The notes: a model not told the origin generated them from the sequence alone. Shown: positions 1 through 12,375, counted from the first letter of the stretch. The stretch: DNA of 64,000 nt from Cymodocea nodosa (GCA_036874045.1 CM072335.1:16512001-16576000); one strand, 5' to 3'. Program-made: numbers and translations.

Positions 1-113
1 AGAATCACAACAGATAGTCCACATGGAGATAGGAAAAATTAAAAGCAAGAAACAGAGATGATGCTTTTCATAAAAAAAAAGCCTTTGTAAGTGAGCGCGA
101 GTAAACATTCTAA

Positions 114-545
114 TCATTGCCAATGAAAACCACTTAAGTATCCAATGAGCTCAAAGGGTAAAAAGAACCCAGGACAATGATCAGAACTAACGATTCTCCG
201 GAAGGTAATGCTAAAACCGATCTCCAGATCCAACCCATGCTCATCAGATCTCTTCATCATCCCCTTCTCGCCCACGACCCCCATCGCCGGCCGCTTCCCA
301 CTTCCCACCCCGGCCACGGGCATGTGGTCTTCGTTGCTAGGGTTGAGAGTCTCGATCCGGAAGTCGTCGTTCCCACCAAAGTCCACCCCGACCTTCCTCG
401 CCGGATGGAACTCAACCCTTCTCCGGAACAGCGCCTCAGTCGGCGACACGGCCGCCGCAACGGCCGACCCAAGAGCTGCGCCACTCATCGACGACACCGT
501 CTTCTTCTCCATCGTTGTCGCCGAACCGTGATCGACCTCCGCCAT
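114..545 (-). CDS. probable host gene, first or only exon, unknown function
   Basis: An open frame of 143 codons runs from the ATG at 545 to a stop at 114. The frame is open back to 683, but that upstream part has no ATG and reads like a 5' leader, so I chose 545. The protein starts MAEVDHGS, has an alanine-rich stretch (about residues 20-35), then FRRRVEFHPARK and a DFRIETLNP segment. I do not recognise a named family, though the style suits small uncharacterised conserved plant proteins. The region is GC-rich and keeps many CpG dinucleotides, unlike the AT-rich CpG-poor transposon DNA around it, which supports an unmethylated low-copy host gene. The last 30 or so codons may be intron read-through (possible donor near 196-198 on the minus strand). 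No retroelement motif is present. Confidence 0.55.
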   Translation of the reverse strand: MAEVDHGSATTMEKKTVSSMSGAALGSAVAAAVSPTEALFRRRVEFHPARKVGVDFGGNDDFRIETLNPSNEDHMPVAGVGSGKRPAMGVVGEKGMMKRSDEHGLDLEIGFSITFRRIVSSDHCPGFFLPFELIGYLSGFHWQ

Positions 546-715
546 CGGATGAATTGCCGCAGCACGGGATCGCGAGAACGAGATGGTTCGAGGCGGCGCG
601 GGACCTAAGCGTTGGTTGGCGCTTTGGATGATTCTCTCTCTAAGATTATGGGGAGTTGTTTGTGTTGTCACACATGACAGCACACGGACGATTCGTGGGG
701 AAGAAAATGGCGTGC

Positions 716-730
716 GATATATACATATAA
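716..730 (-). promoter_or_regulatory. TATA-box candidate for the 114-545 gene
   Basis: On the minus strand this reads TATATGTATATATC, about 170 bp upstream of the ATG at 545. Directly upstream of it is AGGGTTTA, the complement of a telo-box-like AAACCCTA. Such pairs are common in plant housekeeping promoters. The assignment is inferred from position only. Confidence 0.4.
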
Positions 731-849
731 ACCCTATAACCCTCCCTTTCCTGGCGTGCCCGATGGATTGGATACTGACCGTTGGATTTCGATTAGGAAA
801 GAGGTGCTGGGATCCTATCGACCGTGGTAGGGATTTGACGTGGACCTGA

Positions 850-1104
850 GTGGTGACCGATCACTGGACTAGACAGCTACGTTTCCATGCTGATGTACGA
901 TTTAGCTTGAACTTAAAAAATTCATGAAAGATAATACATAATTTGAAGATTGATATGAAAAATATGTTATTTAAAAATTATTTTGAAATATAATTATATA
1001 GTAAACATAATTCTATTTTAATATAGATCATTATCTAATTATACACAATTAGGGGTTAAAATGAATCTTTCAAATATATAGAAAAACCTCCATCTAATCA
1101 CACA
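850..1104. other. AT-rich spacer, no feature seen
   Basis: AT-rich DNA between the host gene promoter and the first LTR. I see no ORF, repeat or motif in it. Confidence 0.5.
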
Positions 1105-3129
1105 TGTTTGAATTAATAGTTGTATCGATGTGAAAAGTTAGATCAGACAATTGATTTAATTTGTCTTTAGACTTAAATCAATAATTACTTTTAGAAGTAA
1201 TCTAACAAACTTTTACATAAATTAGATATTAATTTTAATTTATATTTTAACTACAAGTGCATAATGTATATTGTATTTGTGTGTAAGTACAGGTCGATCT
1301 CACAAAAATTGAATAAGAATTGTATACTGTTCCGGTTTTAATAATAAAATTTATGTGTTCAGTAAGCACTCCGTTGAGTTACAATTAACACAATAGACCA
1401 AGTTCATGGAGTTATGGTTAACTCAACGGACTAACCTCGTAGACTTAAGTTAACTCTACAAGTCTATCTTTCCAGTTTAATACTACTATTTACAGAAGAA
1501 TTCGGCCAACCATTGGGCGATTCCCCAGATTGTAAATAACATCAATTAAGCTCTTTAATGCTAGTTAATATTAGATTTATCATTAAGCAACATTAACATT
1601 TAGATATTTCAAATAGTAACCATTAAAATCTTTAAGTATCTGAAACGAATCAATTTCAATGAATTGTAAAACTATTTTCTATTTTTAGAATCAAACAAAC
1701 ATAAAACATTCACAATACTGACAATGATAATATTAATCACAATACAAAACAAACAATACAACACTTAAATATTAAATATAAACACCGATAAGTTGTTTTT
1801 GGTATTTTTATTTTGATATGTTCATGAAAATGGGTGAAAGGTGAAATGTAAAAATCTCTATCGATAATAAATACTTCTGTCACTATATGCGACGCGATTA
1901 CACCACTGAAAACTTAATCACTTACAATCTTGCCTCCTCTCTCTATAGAACCGCGAGTCTAGAATTGCAAGATGATCTCCTCTTCAACATACTGGCATCA
2001 ACCCAAAACCAAGGTTAGAAGCTTTACGATCTCTTAAGATATAAGTCGGTGTTTGGTGAAAATGGCTTCCCTTCCTACGACGCAATCACTCCTCACAGTG
2101 ATTGTCAAGCACCGTGTTTGGCTCAAAATCAACCCGACATCAGGAAAGTATCTTCATAGACCTCCGATGGTTGGTGATTATGGTGGTGTTGGTGATTTTT
2201 GGTGATGGTGTGGATGCTTCAATGAACTTCCGACGTTGCCTGCAGTTAGCGTGGTCCTCCACCTCTACACACACTGCCAACCACACTTTCTTCATTTTTT
2301 CTCTTCTTTTATATTTCTTCAGTAGTAACTGCTTCTGCTTAGATGATTAGTTGGATTTCCTTCATTCATATCAACGATGGTGATTTCTTTTTCCTTCCAT
2401 AAGTGAATTCCTGTGTGATACATGCAATCATGGTTTTCCTTCGAATGTCTTGTTTCTGTAACCGCTATAGTGGCATATTAGAAAATAAATGATCTGTGGA
2501 GTTACAGATAACTCAACGGACTTACTTCGTTGATTTAACTATAAAACATGTGCAATAAAGAAATAAGCTGCTAACATAACGCGTTACCTTAATATGTATT
2601 CATGTAACTCAACACGTACAGTTATGCTAACTTAACGAGTTAAACATGTGCATCTCACGTGATATACTAAAGCATTTAAATTCAATATGTGCATAATTCT
2701 AACTTAACAAGTTCAGATATTTCAAACACTTACGAACCTAACTATTTGATGCCTAGATGCATTTCAGATAGTTAATAGATAACTTACCGAAAATCCACTT
2801 AAGTTACGCATTATGGTTTCAACACGTGTACTCTAGGAAATAATAAAATATTCTTCTATCGTTAAAAACATAACTGTTTGGTACATGCAATATAACTCTC
2901 CGAAATAACAGAAAATTCAGATACTTAAGAATTTCACAGCCTGCAATTTACCAACAGTTCAGAAATGTACTAAATTAACATTAATTCCTTGAAATTATGC
3001 AGATTCCTTCATTAATGCTTATAATAGTGCAATTATAACATAATTGCTTAATTCTTATATGATAAGCTAAATATTATGCAATTAACCATCATTTAACCAT
3101 TAATATTATGCATTTTTTCATTCTAAATA
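1105..3129 (-). repeat. Athila-type LTR (solo or partial), minus orientation
   Basis: This aligns along its length with the LTRs at 33037, 47178 and 51933. Landmarks in order are the block around 1255-1300 (ACAGGTCGATCTCAC), inverted motif pairs near 1370-1440, the conserved block 1880-2200, motif pairs at 2500-2790, and the terminal region ending near 3129, where the usual AAACA end reads AAATA. The left end TGTTTGAATT is approximate. No PPT or PBS lies next to it and I found no matching 5-bp duplication (ACACA versus ATAGT), so it is either a decayed solo LTR or a fragment. The +-strand ORF at 2102-2350 is antisense within it and not a gene. Confidence 0.75.
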
Positions 3130-4017
3130 ATAGTAAATGAGTACAGAGTAAAACGAAAGTAGGAAATTTGAAGATATTAAATATTAGATATAATAAGTAA
3201 TGTAATCAATGGTAGAAGATTAGCTTAATGTTTTTCACTAAAAAGGATGGTTGGTAGTTCCCTATCCCCTAATACAATAGATTATCAATAATCAATAATA
3301 ATCTCAACAAGTTATATAGAAATTTATACTATGTATAAAAGTCATTAAGTGATTTTTTTAATTTTCCTTTTCATAAATACCCTTGAATAACGCTTTCTTA
3401 TTCTACATGCTTGACTCATTTTTATATTTACCCATGTTAATAAATCTAGTTGTTCTTTTGGCCCTTCTATTTTAAAGATAGTTTTTCATGCTTCTTATCT
3501 TTCTAATTTGTACATTTCTAACTTATCTAATTTTTTACGTATTTAGCTTCATTTATAAACTGAATTCTCACTCTCGTCCAAACTCTTGTAAAAAAGAAGA
3601 AGAAGAAGAAGAGTTACTTCAAATTCTTTATATTAGCAATTTGTCTATCTATATTTTTATGCCTTTTCTTTTATCTATAAATTAGATTCTCCATTTTTCC
3701 TTATTCTTGTATAAAAGAGTAAGTTGTCGCTAGCTTTTCACATTTCCAATTTTAGTTCACATAAACTTTTACAAATTTGGCCTATCCCTTCCACAATTAA
3801 AATTTTCATCACACCTAATCTTTATATAAAAGAATGAGTTAGACCCTTTTCCTTGTAAATTGAATTCTCTATCATGTTGTGACCTTACATAAAAGAAGAG
3901 TTGTTTTATATTTTTTATATTTCTAATTTGAGTCTAATTTTATTTTGATACCTAAAATGATATATTGAATTTTATTTCGTAAAGTGAAGAAGTAAAGGTG
4001 AAACCGATAATGTGATC
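3130..4017. other. non-coding AT-rich stretch with a degenerate tandem repeat
   Basis: No credible gene. From about 3550 to 3960 a diverged unit recurs: an (A)AATTGAATTCTC-like phrase, then a pyrimidine-rich stretch, then CTTGTATAAAAGAAGAGTT-like sequence. Copies start near 3556, 3676 and 3857, with a partial copy near 3795. Copy spacing of about 60 or 120 bp suggests an old minisatellite. A (GAA)n run lies at 3593-3611. The 65-codon ORF at 3488-3685 is a by-product of this composition. Confidence 0.45.
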
Positions 4018-6784
4018 CAAAGAAGCAATAGGATGGACTATGACTGATATAAAAGGGTTAAGTACAACTTTATGCTGTCACCACATATATTTAGAAGAGA
4101 ATGCTAAACCAATTAGAATTCCTAAGAGGAGATTAAATCCAAACCTTAAAGAAATAGTCAGGAAGGAAATAGTGAAATGGTTAGATAATGACATAATTTA
4201 TCTGATTTCTGATAGCTCATGGATTATTCCAGTCCATGTAGTTCCTAAGAAATCAGGATTAATAGTTATTAGGAATGAAAGTCAGGACTTGATACCTATT
4301 AGAATTCAATCAGGCTGGAGAGTGTGTATAGACTATAGAAAGCTGAATGTTGTGACTAGGAAAGATCATTATTCCTTACCTTTTATAGACCAAATGCTAA
4401 AGAAATTAGCAGGAAAGAATATTTTTGTTTCTTAGATGGGTATTCAAGATATAACCAAGTTCTAGTAGCATTAGAGGATCAAAAGAAAACAACTTTCACA
4501 TGTCCTAATGGAACTTATGCTTTTAAGAGAATATCATTCAGATTATACAATACACTAGCTACCTTTCAAAGGTGTATGCAAGGCATATTCACTGAAATGA
4601 CTAAAGATTTTTAGAAATATTTATGGATGATTTTACTATGTATGGAACTTCATATGAAGTGTCTTTAAATAATTTAGACCAAGTATTAAAATGCTGTGTG
4701 GAAAAAAATCTGGTTCTAAATTGGGAAAAATGTTATTTCATGGTTAAACAAGGAATAGTCTTGGAACATGTTGTTTCAAAGAAAGGGCTGAAAGTAGATA
4801 AAGCTAAAATAGAAGTAATTTCTAATCTACTAGAACCTAAATCAGTAAAAGATATTAGATCATTTCTAAGACATGCAAGATTTTATAGAAGATTCATTAA
4901 AGATTTTAGCAAAATAGCTAGACCTTTAACTAATCTATTGAAAGATGTCTCATTTAACTTTGATAAAAATTGCAAAGAAGCATTTTTTAAGCTTAAAACT
5001 AGCTTAATCTTAACTCCTATAATACAAGCACCTAATTGGAGTCATCCATTTGAATTAATGTGCGATGCATCTGATTTTGCTGTAAGAGTAGTGTTGGGAC
5101 AGAAGATAGAAAAATCTCCTAGAGTGATTCATTATGCTAGCAAAACCTTAAATGATGCTCAAGTTAACTATACAACTACTAAAAAGGAGCTATTAGCTGT
5201 TGTGTTTGCCTTAAAAAAGTTTAGATCATATCTGATTAGAGCTAAAGTGATAGTATACACGGATCATTCAACTTTAAAACACCTAATAGTAAAGAAAGTG
5301 ACTAAACCTAGATTAATCCAATGGATATTATTATTACAAGAATTTGATCTAAAAATTAAAGATAAAAAAGGTTGTGAGAATGTAGTAGCAGATCATTTAT
5401 CAAGATTACAAATAGAAAAATCAAATCTTGAAATTAAGGATAATTTTCCTAATGAACAATTAATGACCATCAACACAATGTCTTGGTATGCAGACATAGT
5501 TAATTACTTAGTTACTGGTTTAACTCCTAAGGATTGGAATAGACAGGATAAGAAATTGTTCTTTTCAAGAGTAAAATATTACTATTGGGAAGACCCATAC
5601 TTATTTAAGAAATGTCTTGATTTGGTTTTAAGGATGTGTATTCCAGAAACTAAATATCAGAGCATATTGTCTTTTTGCCATGACCAAGCATGTGGAGGAT
5701 ATTTTGGTTCAGGGAAAACTACTGCCAAAATTCTGTAATGTGGATTCTATTGGCCAATACTATTCAAAGATGCTCACAAATACTACTTAAGTTGTTTAAG
5801 ATGTCAACAAATAGGAAGAATATCAAAGAGGAATATGATGCCTCTAAACCTTATTGTTGAGGTTGAAACCTTTGATGTGTGGAGAATAAATTTTATGGGT
5901 CCATTTCCTATGTTTAATCAATTTAATTATATATTGTTGGGGGTGGATTATGTATCTAAATGGATAAAAGTTATTCCTACAAAAACTAATGACAACAAAG
6001 TGGTAATAAATTTTATAAGAACTAATATAATTGTTGGATTTGGAATACCTAAAGTTATTATTAGTGATAGAGGAACTCATTTCTGTAATAGAAGTTTTGA
6101 AGCCTTAGTGAAGAAATATAGAGTAAATCACAAAATTTCAACATCATATCATCTGCAAACAAGTGGACAAGTAGAAAGTGCAAATAAATAAATTAAGTTA
6201 ATCTTATAAAAAGTAGTAAATCTTATTAGAAAAGATTGGGCTAATAGATTAATAGATGCACTTTGGGCTTATAGAACTACTTACAAGACAAGCTTAGGTA
6301 TGTCACCTTTTAGACTAATATATGGAAAAAGTTGACATTTACTAGTTGAAATTGAACATAAAGCTTATTGGGCATTAAAAACTTTGAACACCAATGTAAA
6401 TCAAGCTGTTGAAAATAGAAAAATGCAATTGATTGAATTAGAAGAATTTAGAAATGAAGCTTATTCGAAAACCGTAAAAAAAAAGAAAAAATGAAGTTCT
6501 GGCATTACAAGAGAATTATTCCAAAAACTTTTGAAATAGGACAAGAATTATATCTTTACATGACTAGACTTTATAACCATCTAGGAAAATTAAGATCTAG
6601 ATAGGCAGGACCTTACATAATTCGAAATATTTATTCTTATGGAGAAATTGAAATTGAGAATCCTAAAAATCAGAATATATTTAAAGTAAATGGACAAAGA
6701 CTTAGACCTATTCTGAAGATTCTAAAAAGTTCCTTTGGAATTATAGAAGAAGTAAGAGTAGAGGACTACTCGAGCTTTACTTAG
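4018..6784 (+). pseudogene. pol: Athila-like Ty3/gypsy pol remnant (RT, RNase H, integrase)
   Basis: Homology to the other Athila copies begins abruptly at about 4018, so gag, protease and the 5' end are missing. In order: reverse transcriptase (VCIDYRKLN near 4330, catalytic FMDDFTMYG at about 4620-4646), RNase H (CDASDFAV near 5060), integrase zinc domain (C-x2-C at LSCLRCQQ near 5790), and integrase core (ISDRGTHF near 6060, SGQVESANK near 6165). Frameshifts near 4425 and 4612 break RT. Stops at 5736, 6189 and 6602 match sense CAA or TGG codons in sister copies. The first integrase catalytic Asp of IDFMGPF is Asn here (INFMGPF, about 5888). The reading ends at the SSFT stop shared with the 32730 copy. 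It cannot be functional. Confidence 0.9.
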
Positions 6785-6957
6785 TAAGAAATAGATGTTT
6801 GTTTTGAAAAAAAAAAAGAAAAAAAAAACTTATTTTAAAGATCACAGTTAATTTGAAAGAAATTATCGATTTTACCAAAACATATATTAAAAGAAAATAT
6901 ATTGTTACGGTAGCATTGAAAGGATCCATCGGTTTGACCAAAACATAAAAACATATA
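6785..6957 (+). other. Athila post-pol internal sequence, cut by a copia LTR
   Basis: This holds an A-rich run (6808-6830) and CGGTTTGACC/TTTTACC-type motifs like those downstream of the other two Athila pol copies (32731-33036; 43060-43160 minus). It ends where the A1 copia LTR begins at 6958. Confidence 0.65.
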
Positions 6958-8367
6958 TGTTGAGTATTTTGTTTTGATGATGTGTGCTAAATGAAAGTAA
7001 TCATATTTACTCAATTACTATTGCTTGTGAAAGGAAACTAAGAACATCAATTAATACAGAAAAAGTTTACTAATATAAATACTTGTTTGTATTGGATTTG
7101 AAATTATACTAAGTTAAATAACTAGTCATTTCGTTGCATTAATTTCTCATTTAACTAAACGTTAAGTTAACGTGTGTTTTTATTGAAAACCATGATATGT
7201 TTTAAAGTTATATTTTCTGTATCATGAATAATGCACGTTTAGACAACTCGTTATGTTAGAGTTTTATTCGTATAGAGGTCACGTGAGAACTCGTTAAGTT
7301 AGAGGCTTAAAGGTTAAAATAGGTCATGTGAGAACTCGTTAAGTTAGTGAGTAAAAGAAGAGACGAACTTGTTAAGTCAGTGTTGTACACGTGGTGAAAT
7401 TAAAGGTTACGAATGTTATATTGTATCACATGAGTTGCACATGTTTAACTCATTAAGTTAACATAACTGCATGTGTTGAGTTCCTATATTGAATACTAAG
7501 GCAACAAGTTAGGTTAGCGTTATAAAACTTAAGTTGTTATTATTGCACGTGGTAAAATTCTTATTATAAAAATATTTGTTTATTACTGGTTCGTTGAGTT
7601 ATCTGTAACACAACGGAGTTGGTTTGTTGAGTTATCGTAATACCACGAAGCTGGTTTATTGAGTTAGCGTAACACCACAGACTTAGTTCATTGAGTTAGC
7701 TATAGTACTTGTCATGTGGATTGTCACATAAGGAATTCGTTAAGTTAGAAACGTTAAGTTATATATCTACTTATTTTACTTGTTTAGTTAACATTAACAC
7801 AACGACTTCTTATTACACTTGATGAAAAATTTTGGACGAGAAAGTTTATTTTGCAGGAAATTTTTCAGAGATCTAGGATTGATAATTAAAGAAAATTCGA
7901 AATGTAAACGTAGGTCAAAACATGTGTATTTCAATAAAGGAAAAAGAGAAGACATGAAGAAGTGGAAAACTGGTAGTGATTAAATGTGGAGGACATGCAT
8001 GAAATGAAGATACAGTATAAAAGGCATAGAATTCTCGTTGATCAATCATCCCTACACACGAAACGAAAAATCTTTTCAGGGATCAAAAACACTTCTTAGG
8101 GGAAAAACTCTTAGGTGGAAGAAAATTCAGTGAAGCAGAAAATGTCAGACTTATGTCACTGAAGATCTGAAGTATCAGAAGAAAGCAAATTTGGTGAAGC
8201 AGAGAAAGACAAGATATTCATCACTAAAGAATTGCTGAAGAAGAAAAAGAAGAAGAAGAAGAAGAAAGATCTCAAACAGGGAGAAATATTTTAAATTCCA
8301 CAAATTAGTTTTCTCTATTTGTAGTTATGAAATTGTATAGATGAAACATGATATCGATATATAATTG
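6958..8367 (+). repeat. copia A1 5' LTR, first part (split by A2)
   Basis: Starts TGTTGAGTATTTTG and matches the A2 LTR through its motif array and R/U5 region. It stops inside the LTR at ATAATTG, where A2 begins. The missing last part resumes at 21452. Compared with A2 it carries only one copy of the ACAC-AAAAATCTTTTCAGGGATC unit (8044-8090), marking a different subfamily. Confidence 0.92.
8363..8367. repeat. left target-site duplication of A2 (AATTG)
   Basis: AATTG directly precedes the A2 5' LTR and recurs at 21452-21456 directly after its 3' LTR. The sequence after the right copy (CATCTACAG...) is the natural continuation of the A1 LTR. Confidence 0.95.
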
Positions 8368-9948
8368 TGTTGATTATTTTTGTTTTGATGATGTGTGTTG
8401 AATGAAAATAATCATATTTGCTCAATTACTATTGCTTGTGAAAAGAAATTAAAATCATCAATTAATACAGAAAAAGCTTACTGATATAAATACTTGTCTG
8501 TATTGGATCTGAAGTTAATATCTAGTTGTTTCGTTGCATTAATTTCTCATTTAGCTAAATGTTAAGTTAACGTGTGTTTTTATTGAAAAGCATGATATGT
8601 TTTAATGTTATATCTTCTGTATCATGAACAGTGCACGTTTAGATAACTCATTAAGTTAGAGTTTTGTTTATATAGAGGTCACGTGAGAACTCGTTAAGTT
8701 AGAGGCTTAAAGGTTAAAATAGGTCACGTGATAACTCGTTAAGTTAGTGAGTAAAAGAAGAGACGAACTCGTTAAGTTAGTGTTATACACGTGGTGAAAT
8801 TATAAGTTACGAATGTTGTATTGTATCACGTGAGGTGCACATGTTTAACTCGTTAAGTTAACATAACTAAACGCGTTGAGTTGCTATATTAAACACTAAG
8901 GCAACGCGTTAGGTTAGCGTTATAAACTTAAGTTATTATTTTTGCACGTGGTAAAATTCTTATTATAAAAACATTTGTTTATTACTGGTTCGTTGAGTTA
9001 TCATAACACAACGGAGATGGTTCGTTGAGATAGTATAACACCACAGACTTAGTTTGTTGAGTTAGCTACAGTACTTGTCACGTGAAATGGCACATGAGGA
9101 ACTCGTTAAGTTAGAAACGTTAAGTTATATATATACTTGTGTTACTCGTTTAGTTAACATTAAAGTAACGACTTCTTATTACACTGATGAAAAACTTTTG
9201 GACGAGAAAGTTTATTTTGCAGGAAATTTTTCAGAGATCCAAAACTGATGAATAAAGAAAATTCGAAATATAAACGTGGGTTAGAACGTGCGTGTTTCGA
9301 TGAAGGAAAAAGAAAAGGCGTGGAGAAGTGGAAAACTGGTAGTGGTTAAACGTGAAGGATATGCATGAAGTGAAGATACAATATAAAAGGCATAGAATTC
9401 TCGTTGATCAATTTATCCTTGCACACAAAAAGAAAAATCTTTTCAAGGATCAAAACATCCCTGCACACCAAAAGAAAAATCTTTTTCAGGGATCAAAAAC
9501 ACCTCTTCGGGAAAAATCTCTCAAGTGGAAGAAAGTTCAGTGAAGCATAAAAAGGTAAGATTTTCGTCACTAAAGATTTGAAGTATCAAAAGAAAGCAAA
9601 TTCGGTGAAGAATGAAAAGATAAGATATTCGTCACTGAAGAATTGCTGAAGAAGAAAAAGAAGAAGAAGAAAGATCTCAAACAAGGAGAAAAGTTTTAAA
9701 TTCCGCAAATTAGTTTTCTCTATTTGTAGTTATGAAATTGTTTAGATGATACATGGTATCGAAATATAATTGCATCTACAATTTCTGAGGAGAATTGAAT
9801 TGTATATTGTAATTGAAACCTTGAATAAAAATGATTTTATGAAAACAATGTCTCGACTTGCTTTTGAGTTTTAAAGTTTCAATTATATTTCAGAAAATAT
9901 TAAAGATACACAATTCACCCCCCTCTTATGTAGCCATACGATCCTACA
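8368..9948 (+). repeat. A2 5' LTR
   Basis: TGTTGATTATTTTTG to GATCCTACA. U3 (8550-9160) has about six AACTCGTTAAGTTAG-type motifs and several CACGTG boxes; a TATAAAAG box is at 9382. R/U5 has a roughly 46-bp unit twice (about 9415-9507). Confidence 0.95.
9382..9389 (+). promoter_or_regulatory. TATA box of A2 5' LTR
   Basis: TATAAAAG lies about 220 bp after the last CACGTG box and just before the duplicated R-region unit. It is conserved at 20888-20895 in the 3' LTR and on the minus strand near 62610-62620 in the solo LTR. Confidence 0.7.
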
Positions 9949-9950
9949 AG

Positions 9951-9962
9951 TGGTATCAGAGC
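9951..9962 (+). other. A2 primer binding site (initiator Met tRNA)
   Basis: TGGTATCAGAGC, the classic plant copia primer site, two bases after the LTR end. Confidence 0.95.
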
Positions 9963-10146
9963 TTTGTTAATAATCTTTGATATAAAATCGATACCAACTT
10001 ATTTAATATCATTGTTTATTCTACCTTCCTTGTTTTTAAATAGAAATTAACCTGAGCATACGTTTAACTTTCTTGATTTAAGGCTCAAATTGTTTTAAAG
10101 CTTTTAGAATGTTTAAAATCAAATAGGTTGAAAAATCTAAGGTAAA

Positions 10147-12375
10147 ATGGCTACTGGAAATGGTAATTTTTCTTTATATGAAGGCCAAAATCTTAATCGT
10201 CCTCCTTTATTTGATGTAATACATTTTGAATATTGGAAATATAGGATGACTGTTTTTCTTCAAAGTATAGATCATAAGTTGTGGTTCATGATTTCTAAAC
10301 CATATACTCCGTTAACTACTCCTTATAATACTTGGACAATTACTGAAAAAGAAAATGAAACTCTGAATGCTAAGGGCTTAAATATTTTATTTTGTGCATT
10401 GAGTTATGAATAGTTCAGTAAAGTGTCGGCATATAAATCTGCTTATGAGGTGTGAAATGCATTAGAAGTTTCACATGAAGGTACTTCTCAAGTTAAAGAG
10501 ACAAAAATAAACATGTTGATTCATAAGTATGAACTCTTTAAGATGCATGAAGTCGAAAATATTTCTGAGATGTTTTCCAGATTTCTTGATATTATAAACT
10601 CTTTAAAATGTTTAGGAAAGAATTTTGAACAAAAGGATTTGGTGAGGAAAATTCTCAGATCCCTAAGTTCTAAATGGTCTCAAAAAGTAACATCAATTGA
10701 GGAATCACGAGATTTAAATGTTTATACTATGAATGAACTTATAGGAAATTTAACAGCTTATGAAGTTCAATTAAATGAATCACTAAGTCACAACAAACTA
10801 AAAATGAAGAAAGAAATAGCCTTCAAAATTAATTCAGATTCTGATATATCTACTGATTCTAACGAGGATTTGATTTTGCTGACTAGGAAATTCAAGAAAG
10901 CATGGAAAGCTAGGAAACAGCAAAGGAACAAAAATGATAAACCCTCAACATCAAAATCATTGAATGACAAGAATTTTTCATCCAGAAAGTATGTATGTTA
11001 CAACTGTAAGAAACCTGGACATCTTTCTCCAGATTGTCCTATGAGGAAAAATGAAAAGCAAAGTAGGACAAATCAGAAGAAGACGGCTTAGAAAACTTAG
11101 AAAAAGTTTTACAAGAAAAAGGCTTTGAAGGTCACTTGGGATGACACGTCTGAAGAGTCTGAATCTAAGGAATCAGCCTCAAAATCTTCACATTCAGAAG
11201 GTGAACAAGAGTTAGAAGACGTTGCTCATGTGTGCTGCATGGCAGATGAGTCTAAGGTAATATCTGATCCTGAAAGTCATTCAGATTTCAACTTTGATGA
11301 ATTATTATGTGCTTATCATGCATTATTACAAAAACTTAAAGTATGTAAACTGGAAAATAAGAATATTAGAAAATCTTCATCCATTATGGAAGAAGAAAAT
11401 TGTTTCCTATCTACTACTTTAGAAAAGTTTAAATGTGATAATGAAAATTATGCTAGAGATTTGCAAAAATTTAGATTTAATGAATGTATCTTGCATGAAC
11501 AAATACAGAATATAAATGCTAAAAAATTAAAGATAGAATCTGAAAATGAAATGTTGAGAAACAATATAAATGAACTTGAATTAGAGATAAAAAAATTAAA
11601 ACTGAGAGAGCAAGATTTAAATTCTACCTTTGAGAAATGGAATTTAAGTCAAACTAAGTTAGACAAACTAACTAGTACCCCTGCGGTGTCTTATAAATTT
11701 GGCTTAGGATTTGATTATCCTGAATATCCTAAATCTCAAGCCAATAAAGGATTTATTAGTTGCAGTTCAAGTAAATCTAAGACTAAAATTCCTTTTATTA
11801 TGAAACAAGGTAATAAATATGTAGAAGTAGGTACTTCAAGGGATGAATCATGTAGTAATAATATAAATCAATGTGATTTGTCAAATTGTACTTCTAACAT
11901 GACTATAAATGTTTCTAAAAATCTTGTTTCTTGTTTTGAAAATTCAGTTTCTATTGTTTCTAAAATTTCAAACAATTGTAGCAAACTGAAAATTCAGAAA
12001 CCTAAGCATTTAATTCAATACACTGGTATTAGACCAATTGCTCATTCTACATGTGATAAAACTAAAAATTCTTGCGTAGAAAAAGATTTTGTATGTACGG
12101 AAAGTGTTAATACAAGTACAAAATCTTGGTATGAACATACAGAATTGTATAAGCATGACCAAAATAAATTAACATCTGATAAAAATATGTTTGGTCTTGA
12201 TTATACTACATCTGAAAACAAAAAGAATGATTGCAAAAGCAATAATGCTATATGTGAGTATGAAGCTAATGATAAAACAATAGTACTTACAACTAATAAG
12301 AATATAAATGATAATGTTAAACTATTTTTAAACAAAAAGAAGAAATATGCGTTTAATGAACTTGGTCCTCAATAA
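10147..12375 (+). pseudogene. gag: A2 gag with zinc knuckle and coiled-coil extension
   Basis: The ATG at 10147 follows GGTAAA and is shared with A1 (21827). The N-terminus (NRPPLFDVIHFEYWKYRM) is the copia-type gag opening. A UBN2-like nucleocapsid region follows, then a CCHC zinc knuckle (CYNCKKPGHLSPDC, about 10996-11037). After it comes a long acidic, Leu/Lys/Glu-rich stretch with coiled-coil character (11125-11670) and a Ser/Asn/Lys-rich tail. In-frame stops are at 10411 (A1 has CAG), 10456 (A1 has TGG), 11089 and near 12373 (A1 has CAA). These are transition-type nonsense changes, so capsid protein is not expected. Confidence 0.9.

Noticed and set aside
724..738. Telomere-like repeat
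   Set aside because: Only one AAACCCTA-like unit plus a variant; better explained as a promoter telo-box.
583..849. Plus-strand ORF over the host gene promoter, and 177-608 / 208-531
   Set aside because: Shadows of the GC-rich minus-strand exon and its promoter; no recognisable features.
8600..9160. Regularly repeated palindromic units resembling a CRISPR array
   Set aside because: Units are imperfect, spacers are not unique uniform lengths, and this is a plant LTR U3 region.
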